Source: Roseibium aestuarii | Lineage (GTDB): Bacteria; Pseudomonadota; Alphaproteobacteria; Rhizobiales; Stappiaceae | Direction of reading: 5' to 3' | DNA: 64,000 bases | Assembly (NCBI RefSeq): GCF_008477545.1 | Contig: NZ_VORA01000007.1 | Span: 1-64,000 of the forward strand | Shown here: piece after piece, positions 20,675-29,553 of the stretch | How positions within the stretch are numbered: position 1 is the first letter of the stretch | Layout of the letters: each line of letters opens with the position of its first letter | Made by a program: the position numbers and the translations under genes | The notes under the pieces: generated by a model | Databases searched by the model: none | What the model saw: the letters and a program-made list of their open reading frames with translations, nothing else | Told to the model about the DNA's origin: nothing

Positions 20675-20743
20675 GGGGGCGCCGGTGTCGCGCGGCGGCG
20701 GGGCGCTGGTCTTGCCGGAGGGGGAGTGGGCCTGGCTGGGCAA

Positions 20744-21185
20744 AAGGGTGGTTTCCAGGGTGAAGGACCCCGTATTTATGACATGAGGGCCTTAAGAAAT
20801 GGTCGATGACCTGACGTTGCGTCGCGCTTTGGCGGCTGCATAAGCCGCAAGCGGAGCGTGCCGGCAGGATTTCATGCCGGCGGGCAGGGTCCTCACCTCC
20901 CTATCCTGCCGTGAGCGTGAGGGGAATTCGCAAAAGCGCGAGGGTCATTCAAAGGCCGCCAAAGGAAGCTTGACAGGGGCGGGAACTTGCGGAATCAATG
21001 GAACAAAGAGCGAACATCTTTCGATGGTGCTTCTTGCGTCGGCCGCGCGTGGTGCGGAGGGAGCCTCCCCTGCGCAGCTTGAGGAGCGCGCCGACCTGTC
21101 CCGGCCCCTGCGTCCGCCAATCCCATGCGGGGGCCGGATTTTCATTCAGGTCTGCCTGGGCCGAACAGGAGACCGGTTTGGGGCC
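20744..21185. other. Intergenic region without a convincing gene
   Basis: About 440 bases between the flippase start and the 3' end of the ychJ-like gene. It holds small imperfect inverted repeats (CCGGCA/TGCCGG near 20860-20880), a TTGACA at 20970-20975 without a good -10 box, and a GAAC-N7-GAAC sequence at 21001-21015 that matches the alphaproteobacterial LexA consensus but could be chance. No open frame has a plausible start and product. Confidence 0.45.
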
Positions 21186-21665
21186 TCAGGCCGGGGTGCC
21201 CGCTTCGTCGAGCGCCTCCACATAGAACCAGCGCCCGGCCTTCTTGCGGAAGCGGCTGAGTTCGCGGTGAGTCTCCAGCTTGCCGCCCGAGAGGAAGCGC
21301 GCCTCGAAGAGCACGAGGCCGTCCCGGTCAGAGGCGGTTCCGGCCTGCGTCTGAAGGACGGTGAGGCCGGCCCAATGGTTCTCCGCGGCCCAGCGGGCGG
21401 TCGCCTCGTGGTCGAAGCCCGGCTGATGGCGCGGCCAAAGGGTGTCCTTCAGGTAGTCGATCCGCTGACAGACATAGGCCGTGTAGCGGGACCGCATCAG
21501 GGCCTCCGCCGTGGGGGCCGGGGCCGAGCCATCGAGGCGCGGGCCGCAGCATGCGGCAAATGTTTTGCCCGAGCCGCAGGGGCAGGGGGCCGACGAGGCA
21601 ATGGGGCTGCCGGATTGAGAAGTGGACATCGATCGGGACACCGGGTGAGGCTTGGGCTGGGTCAT
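21186..21665 (-). CDS. YchJ-family SEC-C metal-binding protein
   Basis: About 159 residues. A SEC-C zinc motif, PCPCGSGKTFAACCGP, is followed by the YchJ domain with ALMRSRYTAYV and WAGLTVLQTQ, the layout of UPF0225 proteins, whose function is unknown. The start at ATG 21665 has AGGGC upstream; ATGs at 21701 and 21629 are also in frame and the SEC-C motif would still be complete. It lies 210 bases downstream of the cytochrome c gene on the same strand. Confidence 0.85.
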   Translation of the reverse strand: MTQPKPHPVSRSMSTSQSGSPIASSAPCPCGSGKTFAACCGPRLDGSAPAPTAEALMRSRYTAYVCQRIDYLKDTLWPRHQPGFDHEATARWAAENHWAGLTVLQTQAGTASDRDGLVLFEARFLSGGKLETHRELSRFRKKAGRWFYVEALDEAGTPA

Positions 21666-21875
21666 GGTCGTGCCCTGGGGCGGCTGGGCAAGGTCTGGCA
21701 CAGGTTTTCCGGAACGGGCCGCAGCGGAGCCCGGAACCGGGTTGGGCTGAGGGTCGGCAAGATGCGGCTTGCGCGTGGAGCTTGCGGCCTGTTCTAGGGG
21801 GCGTCGTGCAGACCCGCAAGCCGGAGGGTGGCGGCTTACGTTCTCCAGACGATCCGGCCTGGTGTGGGCTTGGCG

Positions 21876-22340
21876 TCAGGGGGCAAGCGAGGCGATGTAA
21901 CGGGCCAGATCACCGATCTCCCGGTTACCCAGAGACATGGCGGGCATTTTCGGATGGGGATCGCCCAGAAACGCGGCGAGGGCCGCCTCGCTGAAACCGT
22001 CGCGGGCCGCGATGTCGCGGAAGGCGGGAAGGTTTGCGTCGCTCTGGCGGGGCTGATCATCCGCCACCAGATGGCAGGCGGCGCACCACTGCAGGGCAAG
22101 CGCCTTGCCGGCCGCCGCATCGGCCGCGTCGCTCTTTGTAGCGAGGAGGAGGCTGGCCGCGAGCAGGGCCGGAGCGACGATGGCGAGAGACAGGATACTG
22201 CGGCGCAGCGTCTTGGATCTGGACTGGGACGCCGGATCTTTTGCATGGGCAGGTCCATGCGCCGCCTCATGCACGGATAAGATGGTGTACGCCGGACGCG
22301 GGTCGATTGCGGAACCTGTCAGTCGATGCTCGTTGTGCAT
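21876..22340 (-). CDS. Class I c-type cytochrome, membrane-anchored or secreted
   Basis: A 154-residue protein with one haem-binding motif Cys86-Ala-Ala-Cys89-His90 and likely axial Met132 or Met135 (KMPAMSLGN). A basic region (RSKTLRRS) precedes a hydrophobic stretch at about 50-68 that is a late signal peptide or membrane anchor; the 40-residue cytosolic lead is unusually long, so a later start is possible, though AGGAGAG sits properly before ATG 22340. It probably carries electrons in the periplasm; the partner is not in this window. Confidence 0.85.
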   Translation of the reverse strand: MHNEHRLTGSAIDPRPAYTILSVHEAAHGPAHAKDPASQSRSKTLRRSILSLAIVAPALLAASLLLATKSDAADAAAGKALALQWCAACHLVADDQPRQSDANLPAFRDIAARDGFSEAALAAFLGDPHPKMPAMSLGNREIGDLARYIASLAP

Positions 22341-22604
22341 GTCGGGGTCTCTCCTCGCAGCGGAACGGGGAAGAGCCGCCGCGTCCGGTCTCCCCTGTCA
22401 TGCCCTCCGCGGAGAGGATGGGCGCTGCGAGGGGCTGCTGTCAAACTCTCCATCGTCCTCTGATTGTCCGGCGGTCCGGTCGTCCGGTCGGTTTGAGGCT
22501 CGGGGCGGCCAGGCAACCCGTGTGTGAAGGCATTGGGGTACCGGCACCGGTCAGGCAGGGCCAGAGACCGTTGCTGTGCTGGCGGAGGAAAGTGAAGCGC
22601 AAAA
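22341..22604. other. Intergenic region between cytochrome gene and tRNA-Gly terminator
   Basis: About 265 bases that hold the upstream region of the cytochrome c gene. No gene or strong repeat is seen. Confidence 0.4.
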
Positions 22605-22638
22605 CGAAAAAGCCGAGCATCGTGAGATGCTCGGCTTT
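22605..22638 (-). terminator. Rho-independent terminator of the tRNA-Gly genes
   Basis: A perfect 13-base stem (22609-22621 with 22626-22638) closed by a four-base loop, ending on the minus strand in CTTTTTC. It lies 20 bases after the CCA end of the downstream tRNA-Gly. Confidence 0.9.
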
Positions 22639-22657
22639 CAAGGCCTTTCGGCTTAAC

Positions 22658-22732
22658 TGGAGCGGGCGATGGGATTCGAACCCACGACCCCAACCTTGGC
22701 AAGGTTGTGCTCTACCCCTGAGCTACACCCGC
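22658..22732 (-). tRNA. tRNA-Gly (GCC)
   Basis: A 75-base cloverleaf with encoded CCA, acceptor arms GCGGGTG and CGCCCGC, and anticodon GCC (complement at 22698-22700). It is the second of two tandem copies and directly precedes the terminator. Confidence 0.97.
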
Positions 22733-22870
22733 TTGGGTGATCCGGCTGTCCCTGTTTCAGAACGGAAGCGCCAGTGGGTGACCGGCGGCTTGCCAAATCT
22801 GCTTCTCTTGAAGAAGCGCTTCCGGTGCGGGTCCCGAAGACCCTCGGAAGGTTCGCCTTTCGGCGGAAAT

Positions 22871-22945
22871 TGGAGCGGGCGATGGGATTCGAACCCACGA
22901 CCCCAACCTTGGCAAGGTTGTGCTCTACCCCTGAGCTACACCCGC
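22871..22945 (-). tRNA. tRNA-Gly (GCC), tandem copy
   Basis: The same cloverleaf as the copy at 22658-22732, with anticodon GCC (complement at 22911-22913). The 138-base spacer between the two tRNAs is not duplicated. Both are probably processed from one transcript. Confidence 0.97.
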
Positions 22946-23205
22946 ATTGCTGATCCGCAGCCGGCCCGGAAGCCGCCCGCCTCAGCGAGGTGCGCAGTAT
23001 ATGGACCATGCGGAGACGGATTGCAACTGGCATTTTCGAGGCTTGAAAAAATCTCGAACCCTTGTGGATATCGATTGGAGCATGCCCCGCGCGTGCCGCG
23101 AAATTCCGGGCATTTTCCGAGGCTTGCAGCCTTTCGGAGAGCATCGAAAGGCGATACGAGAGGTGATGAGCCACCTTCGAATTCCCGGCATCAGGAGGAT
23201 CCGAC

Positions 23206-23727
23206 ATGCCTGCGACCCGTGCACAGCTCCTGCAGTTTCTGGCCGATCTGGACATCCCGGTCACCACCGTGGACCACGATCCGGTCTTTACCGTTGCCGA
23301 AAGCGGTGACCTGCACGAGCGCATTCCCGGCGGCCACACCAAGAATCTGTTTCTCAAGGACAAGAAGGGACGGCTCTTCCTTGTGGTGGCGCTGCAGGAT
23401 GCGGAGATCGACCTGAAGCAGATCCATCAGGTGATCGGGGCGCAGGGCCGGGTGTCCTTCGGCAAGGCGGAGCAGCTGATGGAGACCCTGGGCGTCACGC
23501 CGGGGTCGGTCACGCCCTTCTCGCTGATCAATGACCGGGAGGCGCTCGCCGTCACGCCGGTTCTCGACGCGGCCATGATGACCCACGAGATCCTGAACTA
23601 TCACCCGCTGCAGAATGACGCGACCACCTCGATCCGGCGCGATGATCTCCTCGCCTTCATCCGGGCCTGCGGTCATCAACCGGAAATTTTGCCCGTCAGC
23701 CAGCAGTCACGGGAAAGCGGTTTGTAA
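23206..23727 (+). CDS. Prolyl-tRNA editing protein ProX (YbaK/INS domain)
   Basis: A 173-residue free-standing editing domain of the YbaK/ProRS-INS family. ProX-type members hydrolyse Ala-tRNA(Pro), correcting ProRS misacylation. Seen here are HDPVFTVAESGDLHERIPGGHTKNLFLKD-type N-terminal features (key short pieces VFTVAES and GGHTKNLFL), the GVTPGSVTPF loop and HPLQNDATTSI. AGGAGG lies at an ideal distance from ATG 23206. It heads a plus-strand run with cnoX, the Lon-domain gene and trm112. Confidence 0.88.
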   Translation: MPATRAQLLQFLADLDIPVTTVDHDPVFTVAESGDLHERIPGGHTKNLFLKDKKGRLFLVVALQDAEIDLKQIHQVIGAQGRVSFGKAEQLMETLGVTPGSVTPFSLINDREALAVTPVLDAAMMTHEILNYHPLQNDATTSIRRDDLLAFIRACGHQPEILPVSQQSRESGL

Positions 23728-23828
23728 TTGGCAAGCGCGATCGCCATGTTAGGGGACAAGAGAGGGGATATTTCCGGCCCGGTCGCGCGTGGTGAAATGT
23801 CCCGGTTTTGCAAGTTTGAGGCAATGGC

Positions 23829-24851
23829 ATGAGCAACGGCGGGTATTCGATGGGCGGTTCCCTTGGAGGCGGCTTCGGCGGCAGCCTCGGAGGGTCCGTC
23901 GGGGGCTCCATGGGGGGCGGTGCGATGGGCGGCGGCAATGCAGGCGGGCAGGGCGGCAACGGGTCCGCGTCGGCCGGCGAGGGCCTCGTCTTTGATGTGA
24001 CCACCCAGACCTTCATGAAGGATGTCATGGAGGCCTCACGCTCTCAGGTCATCCTCGTGGACTTCTGGGCTCCCTGGTGCGGCCCGTGTCGGCAGCTGAC
24101 GCCTGCGCTGGAAGGGGCGGTGAAGGCCGCCGGTGGCGCGGTGAAGCTCGCCAAGATGAACATCGACGAAAGCCCGGAAGTGGCCGGGCAGATGGGCATC
24201 CAGTCCATCCCGGCCGTGGTCGCCTTCAAGGACGGCCAGCCGGTCGATGGGTTCATGGGCGCCCTGCCGGAAGGCCAGATCAAGGCTTTCATCGAGCGGG
24301 TGGCGGGACCGGCCCCGGTCAATCAGCTCGACCAGATGCTAGACGAAGGCGAGGCGCTGCTTGCCGAGCGCGACTATGGCAATGCCTCCCAGTTCTTCGG
24401 CGCGGCCATGCAGATGGAGCCGGACAACACCCGGGCTCTGGCCGGCTATGCCCAGTGTTTCCTCGGTGCGAAGGAAGTGGCCAAGGCACGTGAAGTGCTG
24501 GACATGATCCCGGAGGAAAATCGCAGTGGAGCGCAGTATCTGGCCGCAAAGGCGGCGCTGGAGCTGGCCGAACAGGCCGCCGGGGTTTCCGGCAAGCTCA
24601 TCGAACTTCAGCACCATGTCGATCAGAATCCCGACGACCATCAGGCCCGTCTGGATCTGGCCCTGGGTCTGGCGGATGCGGATCAGAAGGAAGCTGCGGT
24701 CGACCAGCTGATCGAGATCGTGCGCCGCGACCGCACCTGGAACGAGGATGGCGGCCGCAAGCAGCTTCTGCAGTTCTTCGAGGCCTGGGGCTTCAAGGAT
24801 CCGGCCAGTGCCTATGGGCGCCGGAAACTTTCCGCCGTCCTGTTTTCTTGA
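23829..24851 (+). CDS. cnoX: Thioredoxin-TPR co-chaperone CnoX (YbbN) with glycine-rich leader
   Basis: A 340-residue chaperedoxin. Residues about 51-155 are a thioredoxin domain with the complete active site WCGPC at 83-87 and the cis-proline region SIPAV; residues about 165-340 form a TPR-like helical part. CnoX proteins shield misfolded or oxidised proteins and pass them to DnaK and GroEL. Unusual here is a leader of about 50 residues made mostly of Gly with Ser, Met, Ala and Asn (pattern GGSLGGGFGGSLGGS), which looks unstructured. No strong ribosome-binding site precedes ATG 23829, and no later start would remove the leader while keeping an ATG at the domain edge. Confidence 0.88.
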   Translation: MSNGGYSMGGSLGGGFGGSLGGSVGGSMGGGAMGGGNAGGQGGNGSASAGEGLVFDVTTQTFMKDVMEASRSQVILVDFWAPWCGPCRQLTPALEGAVKAAGGAVKLAKMNIDESPEVAGQMGIQSIPAVVAFKDGQPVDGFMGALPEGQIKAFIERVAGPAPVNQLDQMLDEGEALLAERDYGNASQFFGAAMQMEPDNTRALAGYAQCFLGAKEVAKAREVLDMIPEENRSGAQYLAAKAALELAEQAAGVSGKLIELQHHVDQNPDDHQARLDLALGLADADQKEAAVDQLIEIVRRDRTWNEDGGRKQLLQFFEAWGFKDPASAYGRRKLSAVLFS

Positions 24852-24951
24852 CGCGCGCGATCCGGGCGACACATAGACCAGATGGGGCCGGAGGAACCGG
24901 CCCCTGACCGGTTCCGGATGTGTCGGGACGCCAGCGCAGGACAGGAGCACC

Positions 24952-25632
24952 ATGCAGGCAGGAAACGCCATTTACGAAACCATCGCGGATCTTCCGCCGG
25001 TCCTGCCCGTGTTCCCGCTGTCGGGGGCCTTGCTGCTGCCGCGGACCCAGTTGCCGCTCAACATCTTCGAGCCGCGCTATATCGCGATGATCGATGCGGC
25101 GCTGGCGGGAAATCGGCTGATCGGGATGATCCAGCCCCAGTTTTCCCGTCAGGCAATGGATATGGAAAAGCCGCCGCTCAGCCCTGTCGGGTGCGTGGGA
25201 CGGCTCACCAGCTTCCAGGAAACGGGCGACGGCCGTTATCTCATCTCCCTTCAGGGGGTGACCCGCTTTGCCGTGGCGCGCGAAATGGAGGCGATCACCT
25301 CCTTTCGTCAAGTCGAATGCGATTACGTGTCCTTCGCCCATGATCTTCAGTCCGGTCTGGGCGAGGAAGAGGTCGATCGCACGGGTCTGCTGCGGGCGCT
25401 GCGCGCCTATCTGGATGCGAATGGGTTGGAAGCGGACTGGCAGAGCGTGACCGAGGCGGAAACGGAAGTTCTCGTCAACGCGCTCTGCATGATGTGCCCC
25501 TACGGACCGCAGGAAAAGCAGGCTCTGCTGGAAGCGCGGGACTTGCGCACCCGGGCAGAAACCCTCATTGCAATCACGGAAATGGATCTGGCCCGCCATG
25601 AAAATGGAGAGGGCGGCACGACGCTCCAGTGA
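24952..25632 (+). CDS. Lon protease N-terminal substrate-binding domain protein
   Basis: A 226-residue protein that matches the N-terminal domain of Lon (LON_substr_bdg) without ATPase or protease parts. [26 protein letters not shown] is the family opening (key short piece [10 protein letters not shown]), followed by [18 protein letters not shown]. Its role is unknown; free-standing copies may bind unfolded or oxidised proteins. ACAGGAGC precedes the ATG. The order cnoX, Lon-domain, trm112 is conserved in related genomes and suggests a shared protein-quality role. Confidence 0.88.
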   Translation: MQAGNAIYETIADLPPVLPVFPLSGALLLPRTQLPLNIFEPRYIAMIDAALAGNRLIGMIQPQFSRQAMDMEKPPLSPVGCVGRLTSFQETGDGRYLISLQGVTRFAVAREMEAITSFRQVECDYVSFAHDLQSGLGEEEVDRTGLLRALRAYLDANGLEADWQSVTEAETEVLVNALCMMCPYGPQEKQALLEARDLRTRAETLIAITEMDLARHENGEGGTTLQ

Positions 25633-25666
25633 GGGGCGCCGGGCGACACGTTTATCTGGAGCAGAA

Positions 25667-25873
25667 ATGATGACCGAAGGCGAAGCCGAACCGGCGCAGC
25701 GTCAGATCGACCGGAAGCTGCTGGAGCTTCTTGTCTGTCCGCTGACAAAGACGACCCTCGAATATGACGCCAGCCGGCAGGAGCTGATTTCCCGGGCGGC
25801 GAAGCTCGCCTATCCGATCCGCAACGGCATTCCGATCATGCTGCCGGAAGAGGCGCGGCTCCTCGAGCCCTGA
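25667..25873 (+). CDS. Trm112 family protein
   Basis: A 68-residue small zinc-ribbon-like protein with [17 protein letters not shown] and [16 protein letters not shown], the family pattern. The bacterial version usually lacks the second zinc-cysteine pair, as here. Eukaryotic Trm112 activates methyltransferases; the bacterial partner is unknown. Two adjacent ATGs (25667 and 25670) are possible starts. A bidirectional terminator follows. Confidence 0.88.
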   Translation: MMTEGEAEPAQRQIDRKLLELLVCPLTKTTLEYDASRQELISRAAKLAYPIRNGIPIMLPEEARLLEP

Positions 25874-25916
25874 TCGGCTTGCCGGCACGCCAGAAGCGCG
25901 AAAGGCCAGAAACACG

Positions 25917-25943
25917 AAAGGACGGCTCGCGCCGTCCTTTTTT
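25917..25943. terminator. Bidirectional terminator between trm112 and yggT
   Basis: AAAGGACGGC (25917-25926) pairs with GCCGTCCTTT (25931-25940) around TCGC; the plus strand continues with Ts and the minus strand with Ts from the A-rich side. The two flanking genes converge on it. Confidence 0.9.
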
Positions 25944-25974
25944 CATGTCCGCTACCCTGGATCTGGTCGCCGTC

Positions 25975-26265
25975 TCAGAAGACGTAAGGCATGATGTAGA
26001 GCTGGATCACGTTTTTCAGCAGCATGATGGCCAGCAGCAGCACGATGGGGGAGATGTCGACCCCGCCGAGGTTCGGCATGCGGCGGCGAATGGGGCGCAG
26101 GACCGGTTCGGTCAGATTGTAGAGCGTCTGGCCGATGGTGGCGACAACCGGGTTGCTCGGATTCACGACGTTGAATGCATAAAGCCAGGAGAAGATGGCG
26201 CTGGCGATGATGACGAAGGAATAGAGGTCCAGAATCGTCAGGACGACAGAGAGAATTGCAAGCAT
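25975..26265 (-). CDS. YggT family membrane protein
   Basis: A 96-residue protein with two hydrophobic segments (about 2-28 and 68-92) separated by the family motif [21 protein letters not shown] (key short piece [10 protein letters not shown]). YggT proteins are inner-membrane proteins linked in other bacteria to osmotic tolerance, SepF-like division or secretion roles; function here is unknown. It is a single gene facing trm112. Confidence 0.92.
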   Translation of the reverse strand: MLAILSVVLTILDLYSFVIIASAIFSWLYAFNVVNPSNPVVATIGQTLYNLTEPVLRPIRRRMPNLGGVDISPIVLLLAIMLLKNVIQLYIMPYVF

Positions 26266-26529
26266 AAGACCCTATCCGCGTGAGTGACTGTCTTTCGTTG
26301 TCCTGATGTAGCTTTCGCCGCTGTCATGCGCAAGAACCGCGTTGCCGATTGGGGTGAAACTGTCTGACGACATGGTAAAAGAGGGGCAGTGAGAGGATGT
26401 GTTCCGGCGCTGATGCATCCCGGCAACAGGTGCCAAAAAGTCGTCCCAGGCAACCATTGCTTGCCAGATCCGTGATAGGCTCCCTCGCGCAAGTGCAGAA
26501 AACGCTTTCTGATCAGGGATCCTTCCGTC

Positions 26530-27324
26530 ATGTCATATGCCTGCCTTCTCTCGGGTCGCACCTTGCTGGCCTCCGTGGCCGTTGCAACCGTGCTGGCCAC
26601 TCCTGCCGCAGCGCAGGAGCGCAAGCAGTATGAGATCGAGCTGGGCATCGGCGGCGCAGTGGCGCCCCGGTATGACGGTTCCGACAGCTATGCGTTTTCG
26701 CCGTTCCCGATCATTTCCTTCGGCCGGTTTTATCTTCCCGGCGTCGGGCAGGTGGTCGAAGGCAATCGCAAGACGGGCATCTATTTCTACCCGTCCTTTG
26801 GCTTCCAGGGGGAACGCAGTGCCTCCGACAACCGGGATCTCGCCGGTACCAAGACCGTCGACTGGGCGCTGGAACTGGGTTTGGGTGCTGGCTTCCGCAC
26901 CGATCACCTGCGTGTCTTCGCGCAGGCGCGACAGGGGCTCAACGGTCATACGGGTCAGGTGGGTGAACTTGGCTTTGACGGGATCTTCTATCCGGTCGAC
27001 AAGCTGGAAGTGAGTGCCGGTCCGCGCATCGGTCTGGCATCCGACAGCTACATGGACACCTATTTCGGTGTGACTTCGGCCGAGGCTGCGGCCAGCGGCG
27101 GGGCGCTTTCGGCCTATGATCCGTCGGGCGGCTTCAAGTCTGTCGGTCTGGAAACGCAGGTCAGCTATGACCTGACGGACCGGACCCGCCTGCACATGAA
27201 GGCGGGCTACGACCGTCTCGTCGGTGATGCGGCGGACAGCCCGATCGCGGATGCAGGGTCGAAGAACCAGTTCCACGTCGGTCTGGGCGTGTCCTACAAG
27301 TTCTCGTTCAACCTGTTCGACTGA
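26530..27324 (+). CDS. MipA/OmpV family outer-membrane protein
   Basis: A 264-residue protein with a signal peptide (cleavage near AAAQERK) and an amphipathic beta-strand pattern to a terminal FD/F-ending strand (SYKFSFNLFD), consistent with an outer-membrane barrel. Family features include GGAVAPRYDGSDSY and the repeated Y-x-P strands. MipA was described as a scaffold for murein synthesis enzymes; most homologues are uncharacterised. It has its own upstream region of about 260 bases and is not obviously in an operon. Confidence 0.88.
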   Translation: MSYACLLSGRTLLASVAVATVLATPAAAQERKQYEIELGIGGAVAPRYDGSDSYAFSPFPIISFGRFYLPGVGQVVEGNRKTGIYFYPSFGFQGERSASDNRDLAGTKTVDWALELGLGAGFRTDHLRVFAQARQGLNGHTGQVGELGFDGIFYPVDKLEVSAGPRIGLASDSYMDTYFGVTSAEAAASGGALSAYDPSGGFKSVGLETQVSYDLTDRTRLHMKAGYDRLVGDAADSPIADAGSKNQFHVGLGVSYKFSFNLFD

Positions 27325-27388
27325 CGATCAGGCCCGCGTCGACCGGTCAAGCCCATGGGTATGACCGGGGATGAGGCGTCTGGCCGGG

Positions 27389-28225
27389 TCATTCGCAGGG
27401 CATGAGGCTGATTTCCTTGGCGATCTTCGTGGAGGCATCGCCGCAGGCGCCGATCACCCGCGACGGGTCGAGCCCCTTCACGCCCGTCAGATCCGCTCCC
27501 GCCAGACGGGTATGACGCAGCAGCGCGCCCGTCAGGTCCGCGCCGGAGAGATTGGCGTCCGTGAGATCCGCGCTCGAGAGACGCGTCTCGGTCAGGTCAG
27601 CACCCTGAAAATCCGCCCCGCGCGCCGACAACCGGTCCAGATCGGCGTTGCGCAGTCGCGCTTCGGTGAACCTTGCGCCATCCGCCTTGGCGCGTTCCAG
27701 GTCGATCCCGTCCATCTTGGCCCCGGAAAAGTCCGATCCGTCGATCTGCGAGCGGATCAGGGAGGCCCAGCGAAGGTCGCAGCGCACGAAGCGGCTGCCG
27801 GTCAGGGTCGTCTCGTTCAGGTCGGTGTTGCGCATGTCCGCATTGGAGAAGTCCGCGCCCAGAGCGCTGGACTTTTCGAGATCCGTGCCGCGCATGGAGG
27901 CGCCGGAGAAGATGCTGCCATCCAGCCGGGCGCGCTCCATTTCGGCGCGCCGCAGGTCGGCATCGACAAAGCGACTGTTGACGATGACGGTTTCCTTGAG
28001 ATCGGTTTCCCGCAGCACGGCGCCGGAAAAGTCCGCCTTGTCCAGATCCAGACCGCGCAATTGCAGCAAGCGCAGATCACAGGACGGGCAGCCGTTGGTC
28101 TCGATGATCCGGTCGACGATCGCCACGTCATCACCCGCCCGGGCGGTGAGGGGCCATGCGAGCCCGATCAGTGCGACCGCGAGCCCGATGCGGGACGCGG
28201 TGTTTCCTGCGAACCGGTCTGCCAT
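27389..28225 (-). CDS. Secreted pentapeptide-repeat protein
   Basis: A 278-residue protein with a signal peptide (hydrophobic core GLAVALIGLAWPL, cleavage after ARA) and about thirty tandem pentapeptides of the A(D/N)Lxx type from residue 60 to 255, which fold as a right-handed quadrilateral beta-helix. A CPSC pair before the repeats and single cysteines later (DLRWA region, GACGD, MPCE) may form disulfides. The role is unknown; unlike Qnr-type repeats it is exported, so gyrase protection is unlikely. GAGGAG precedes ATG 28225; the frame is open to 28282. Confidence 0.88.
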   Translation of the reverse strand: MADRFAGNTASRIGLAVALIGLAWPLTARAGDDVAIVDRIIETNGCPSCDLRLLQLRGLDLDKADFSGAVLRETDLKETVIVNSRFVDADLRRAEMERARLDGSIFSGASMRGTDLEKSSALGADFSNADMRNTDLNETTLTGSRFVRCDLRWASLIRSQIDGSDFSGAKMDGIDLERAKADGARFTEARLRNADLDRLSARGADFQGADLTETRLSSADLTDANLSGADLTGALLRHTRLAGADLTGVKGLDPSRVIGACGDASTKIAKEISLMPCE

Positions 28226-28710
28226 GTTCTCCTCCTCGCGCCACGGGGCGTAATAGGCCCGGACTCTTGCGCCAGGCCACACTCATGATGTCGGTCGGTG
28301 GATGGTCAGCGTCAAGGGCCGACGGATCACCGCAAGGTCGCACCCTAACAAGCCGGGTTTACCGTTTCGTGATTGCAGGCCATCGGCACGCAGAGTTTTT
28401 GGAGAGAGGAGGGTTGGCGCGGCGCGGCGGAAGCGGCGCTCAAGTGGAGGGGAAGGAGCGAACGGGGTCGCAGGTGTCCGCCCCTTCCATCCACAAACGC
28501 TGACGACGCACAACCTGACAATCAGCGTGCCTACTCTCTCGCAAAAGCCTTGCCAACTCGTGTGCCAGATCACGGATACCAGCGCTTGGGGCGTTTCCGC
28601 CGATCTGTCGCAATATATTGAAATTCTTCAGGCTTCAGTAACCAATCCTGCCTCGCAATCTGCAAGGCGGCCTGCGAGGCGTGGTTAGGAAGCGGTTAAT
28701 GATCGGAAGC
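28226..28710. other. Intergenic region without a convincing gene
   Basis: About 480 bases between the pentapeptide-repeat gene start and the bdhA terminator. The right half is less GC-rich than the surroundings. A TTAG-N7-TTAA sequence at 28684-28698 resembles a CtrA site but lies behind bdhA, away from a start. No gene is supported. Confidence 0.4.
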
Positions 28711-28740
28711 AAGAGAGGCCGCCCGATGGGCGGCCTCCAG
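28711..28740 (-). terminator. Hairpin terminator of bdhA
   Basis: GAGGCCGCCC (28715-28724) pairs perfectly with GGGCGGCCTC (28728-28737) around GAT, 31 bases after the bdhA stop. The T-run on the minus strand is short and interrupted. Confidence 0.7.
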
Positions 28741-28770
28741 AGGTGCAGGTCAAGGTCTGGCACTGGCGGC

Positions 28771-29553
28771 TTACTGGGCGGTCCAGCCGCCGTCGACGGG
28801 CAGGATGGAGCCGGTCATGGCCGAAGCGGCATCGGAGCAGAGGAAGATCGCGAGCGCTGCCACCTGTTCCACGGTCACGAATTCCTTCGTGGGCTGGGCG
28901 CGGAGCATGACGTCGCGCTTGACCTCCTCGGCGGTCATGTTGCGCGCCTTCATGGTGTCGGGGATCTGCGCCTCGACGAGGGGCGTCCAGACATAGGCCG
29001 GGCAGATCGCGTTGACGGTCACGCCGTGCTCGGCCAGTTCCAGCGCAACCGTCTTGGTCAGGCCGGCGATGCCGTGCTTGGCGGCGACGTAGGCGGACTT
29101 GTAGGGCGAGGCGACCAGCGCATGGGCCGAGGCCGTGTTGATGATGCGGCCCCAGCGGCGCTTCTTCATGCCCGGCACGGCAGCGCGGATGGAATGGAAG
29201 GCGGAGGTGAGGTTGATCGCGATGATCTGGTCCCACTTCTCGATCGGAAACTCCTCGACCGGGGAGACATGCTGGATGCCGGCGTTGTTGATCAGGATGT
29301 CCAGACCGTCGAATTCGTTCTCCGCATTGGCCACCATGGTGGCGATCTCGTCGGGCTTCAGCATGTTGGCGGCGGAATAGACGCAGCGCACGCCGAAGTC
29401 CTTCTCGATGCCGGCGCGGGTGGCCTCGATCTGGTCCGGATCACCCAAGCCATTGATCACCACGTTGGCGCCCTGTTCGGCGAGGGCACGGGCATAGGCG
29501 AGGCCGATGCCCGATGTGGAGCCGGTGACGAGAGCGGTTTTCGATTTCAGCAT
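28771..29553 (-). CDS. bdhA: D-3-hydroxybutyrate dehydrogenase
   Basis: A 260-residue classical short-chain dehydrogenase. The NAD loop TGSTSGIG is at 10-17, NNAG at 89-92, and the catalytic Asn114, Ser142, Tyr155 and Lys159 are all present (ASAHALVASPYKSAYVAAKHG region). SAHALVASPYKSAY and TPLVEAQIPD are hallmarks of the 3-hydroxybutyrate dehydrogenase subgroup, which interconverts D-3-hydroxybutyrate and acetoacetate in polyhydroxybutyrate turnover. GGAGGAGG precedes the ATG. Confidence 0.92.
   Translation of the reverse strand: MLKSKTALVTGSTSGIGLAYARALAEQGANVVINGLGDPDQIEATRAGIEKDFGVRCVYSAANMLKPDEIATMVANAENEFDGLDILINNAGIQHVSPVEEFPIEKWDQIIAINLTSAFHSIRAAVPGMKKRRWGRIINTASAHALVASPYKSAYVAAKHGIAGLTKTVALELAEHGVTVNAICPAYVWTPLVEAQIPDTMKARNMTAEEVKRDVMLRAQPTKEFVTVEQVAALAIFLCSDAASAMTGSILPVDGGWTAQ

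Noticed and set aside
21001-21015. GAAC-N7-GAAC match to the alphaproteobacterial LexA box
   Set aside because: Only eight fixed bases, expected about twice by chance in a window of this size on both strands, and no SOS-type gene follows.
20874-21797. A 307-codon plus-strand frame across the ychJ-like gene
   Set aside because: No recognisable product, no ribosome-binding site, and the opposite strand contains a clear SEC-C motif.
22658-22945. tRNA-Gly pair as an integration site
   Set aside because: No integrase gene or duplicated tRNA 3' end beyond the two intact tandem copies; the neighbours are core genes.
28684-28698. TTAG-N7-TTAA resembling a CtrA site
   Set aside because: One mismatch to the consensus, located behind a gene and not in a promoter.
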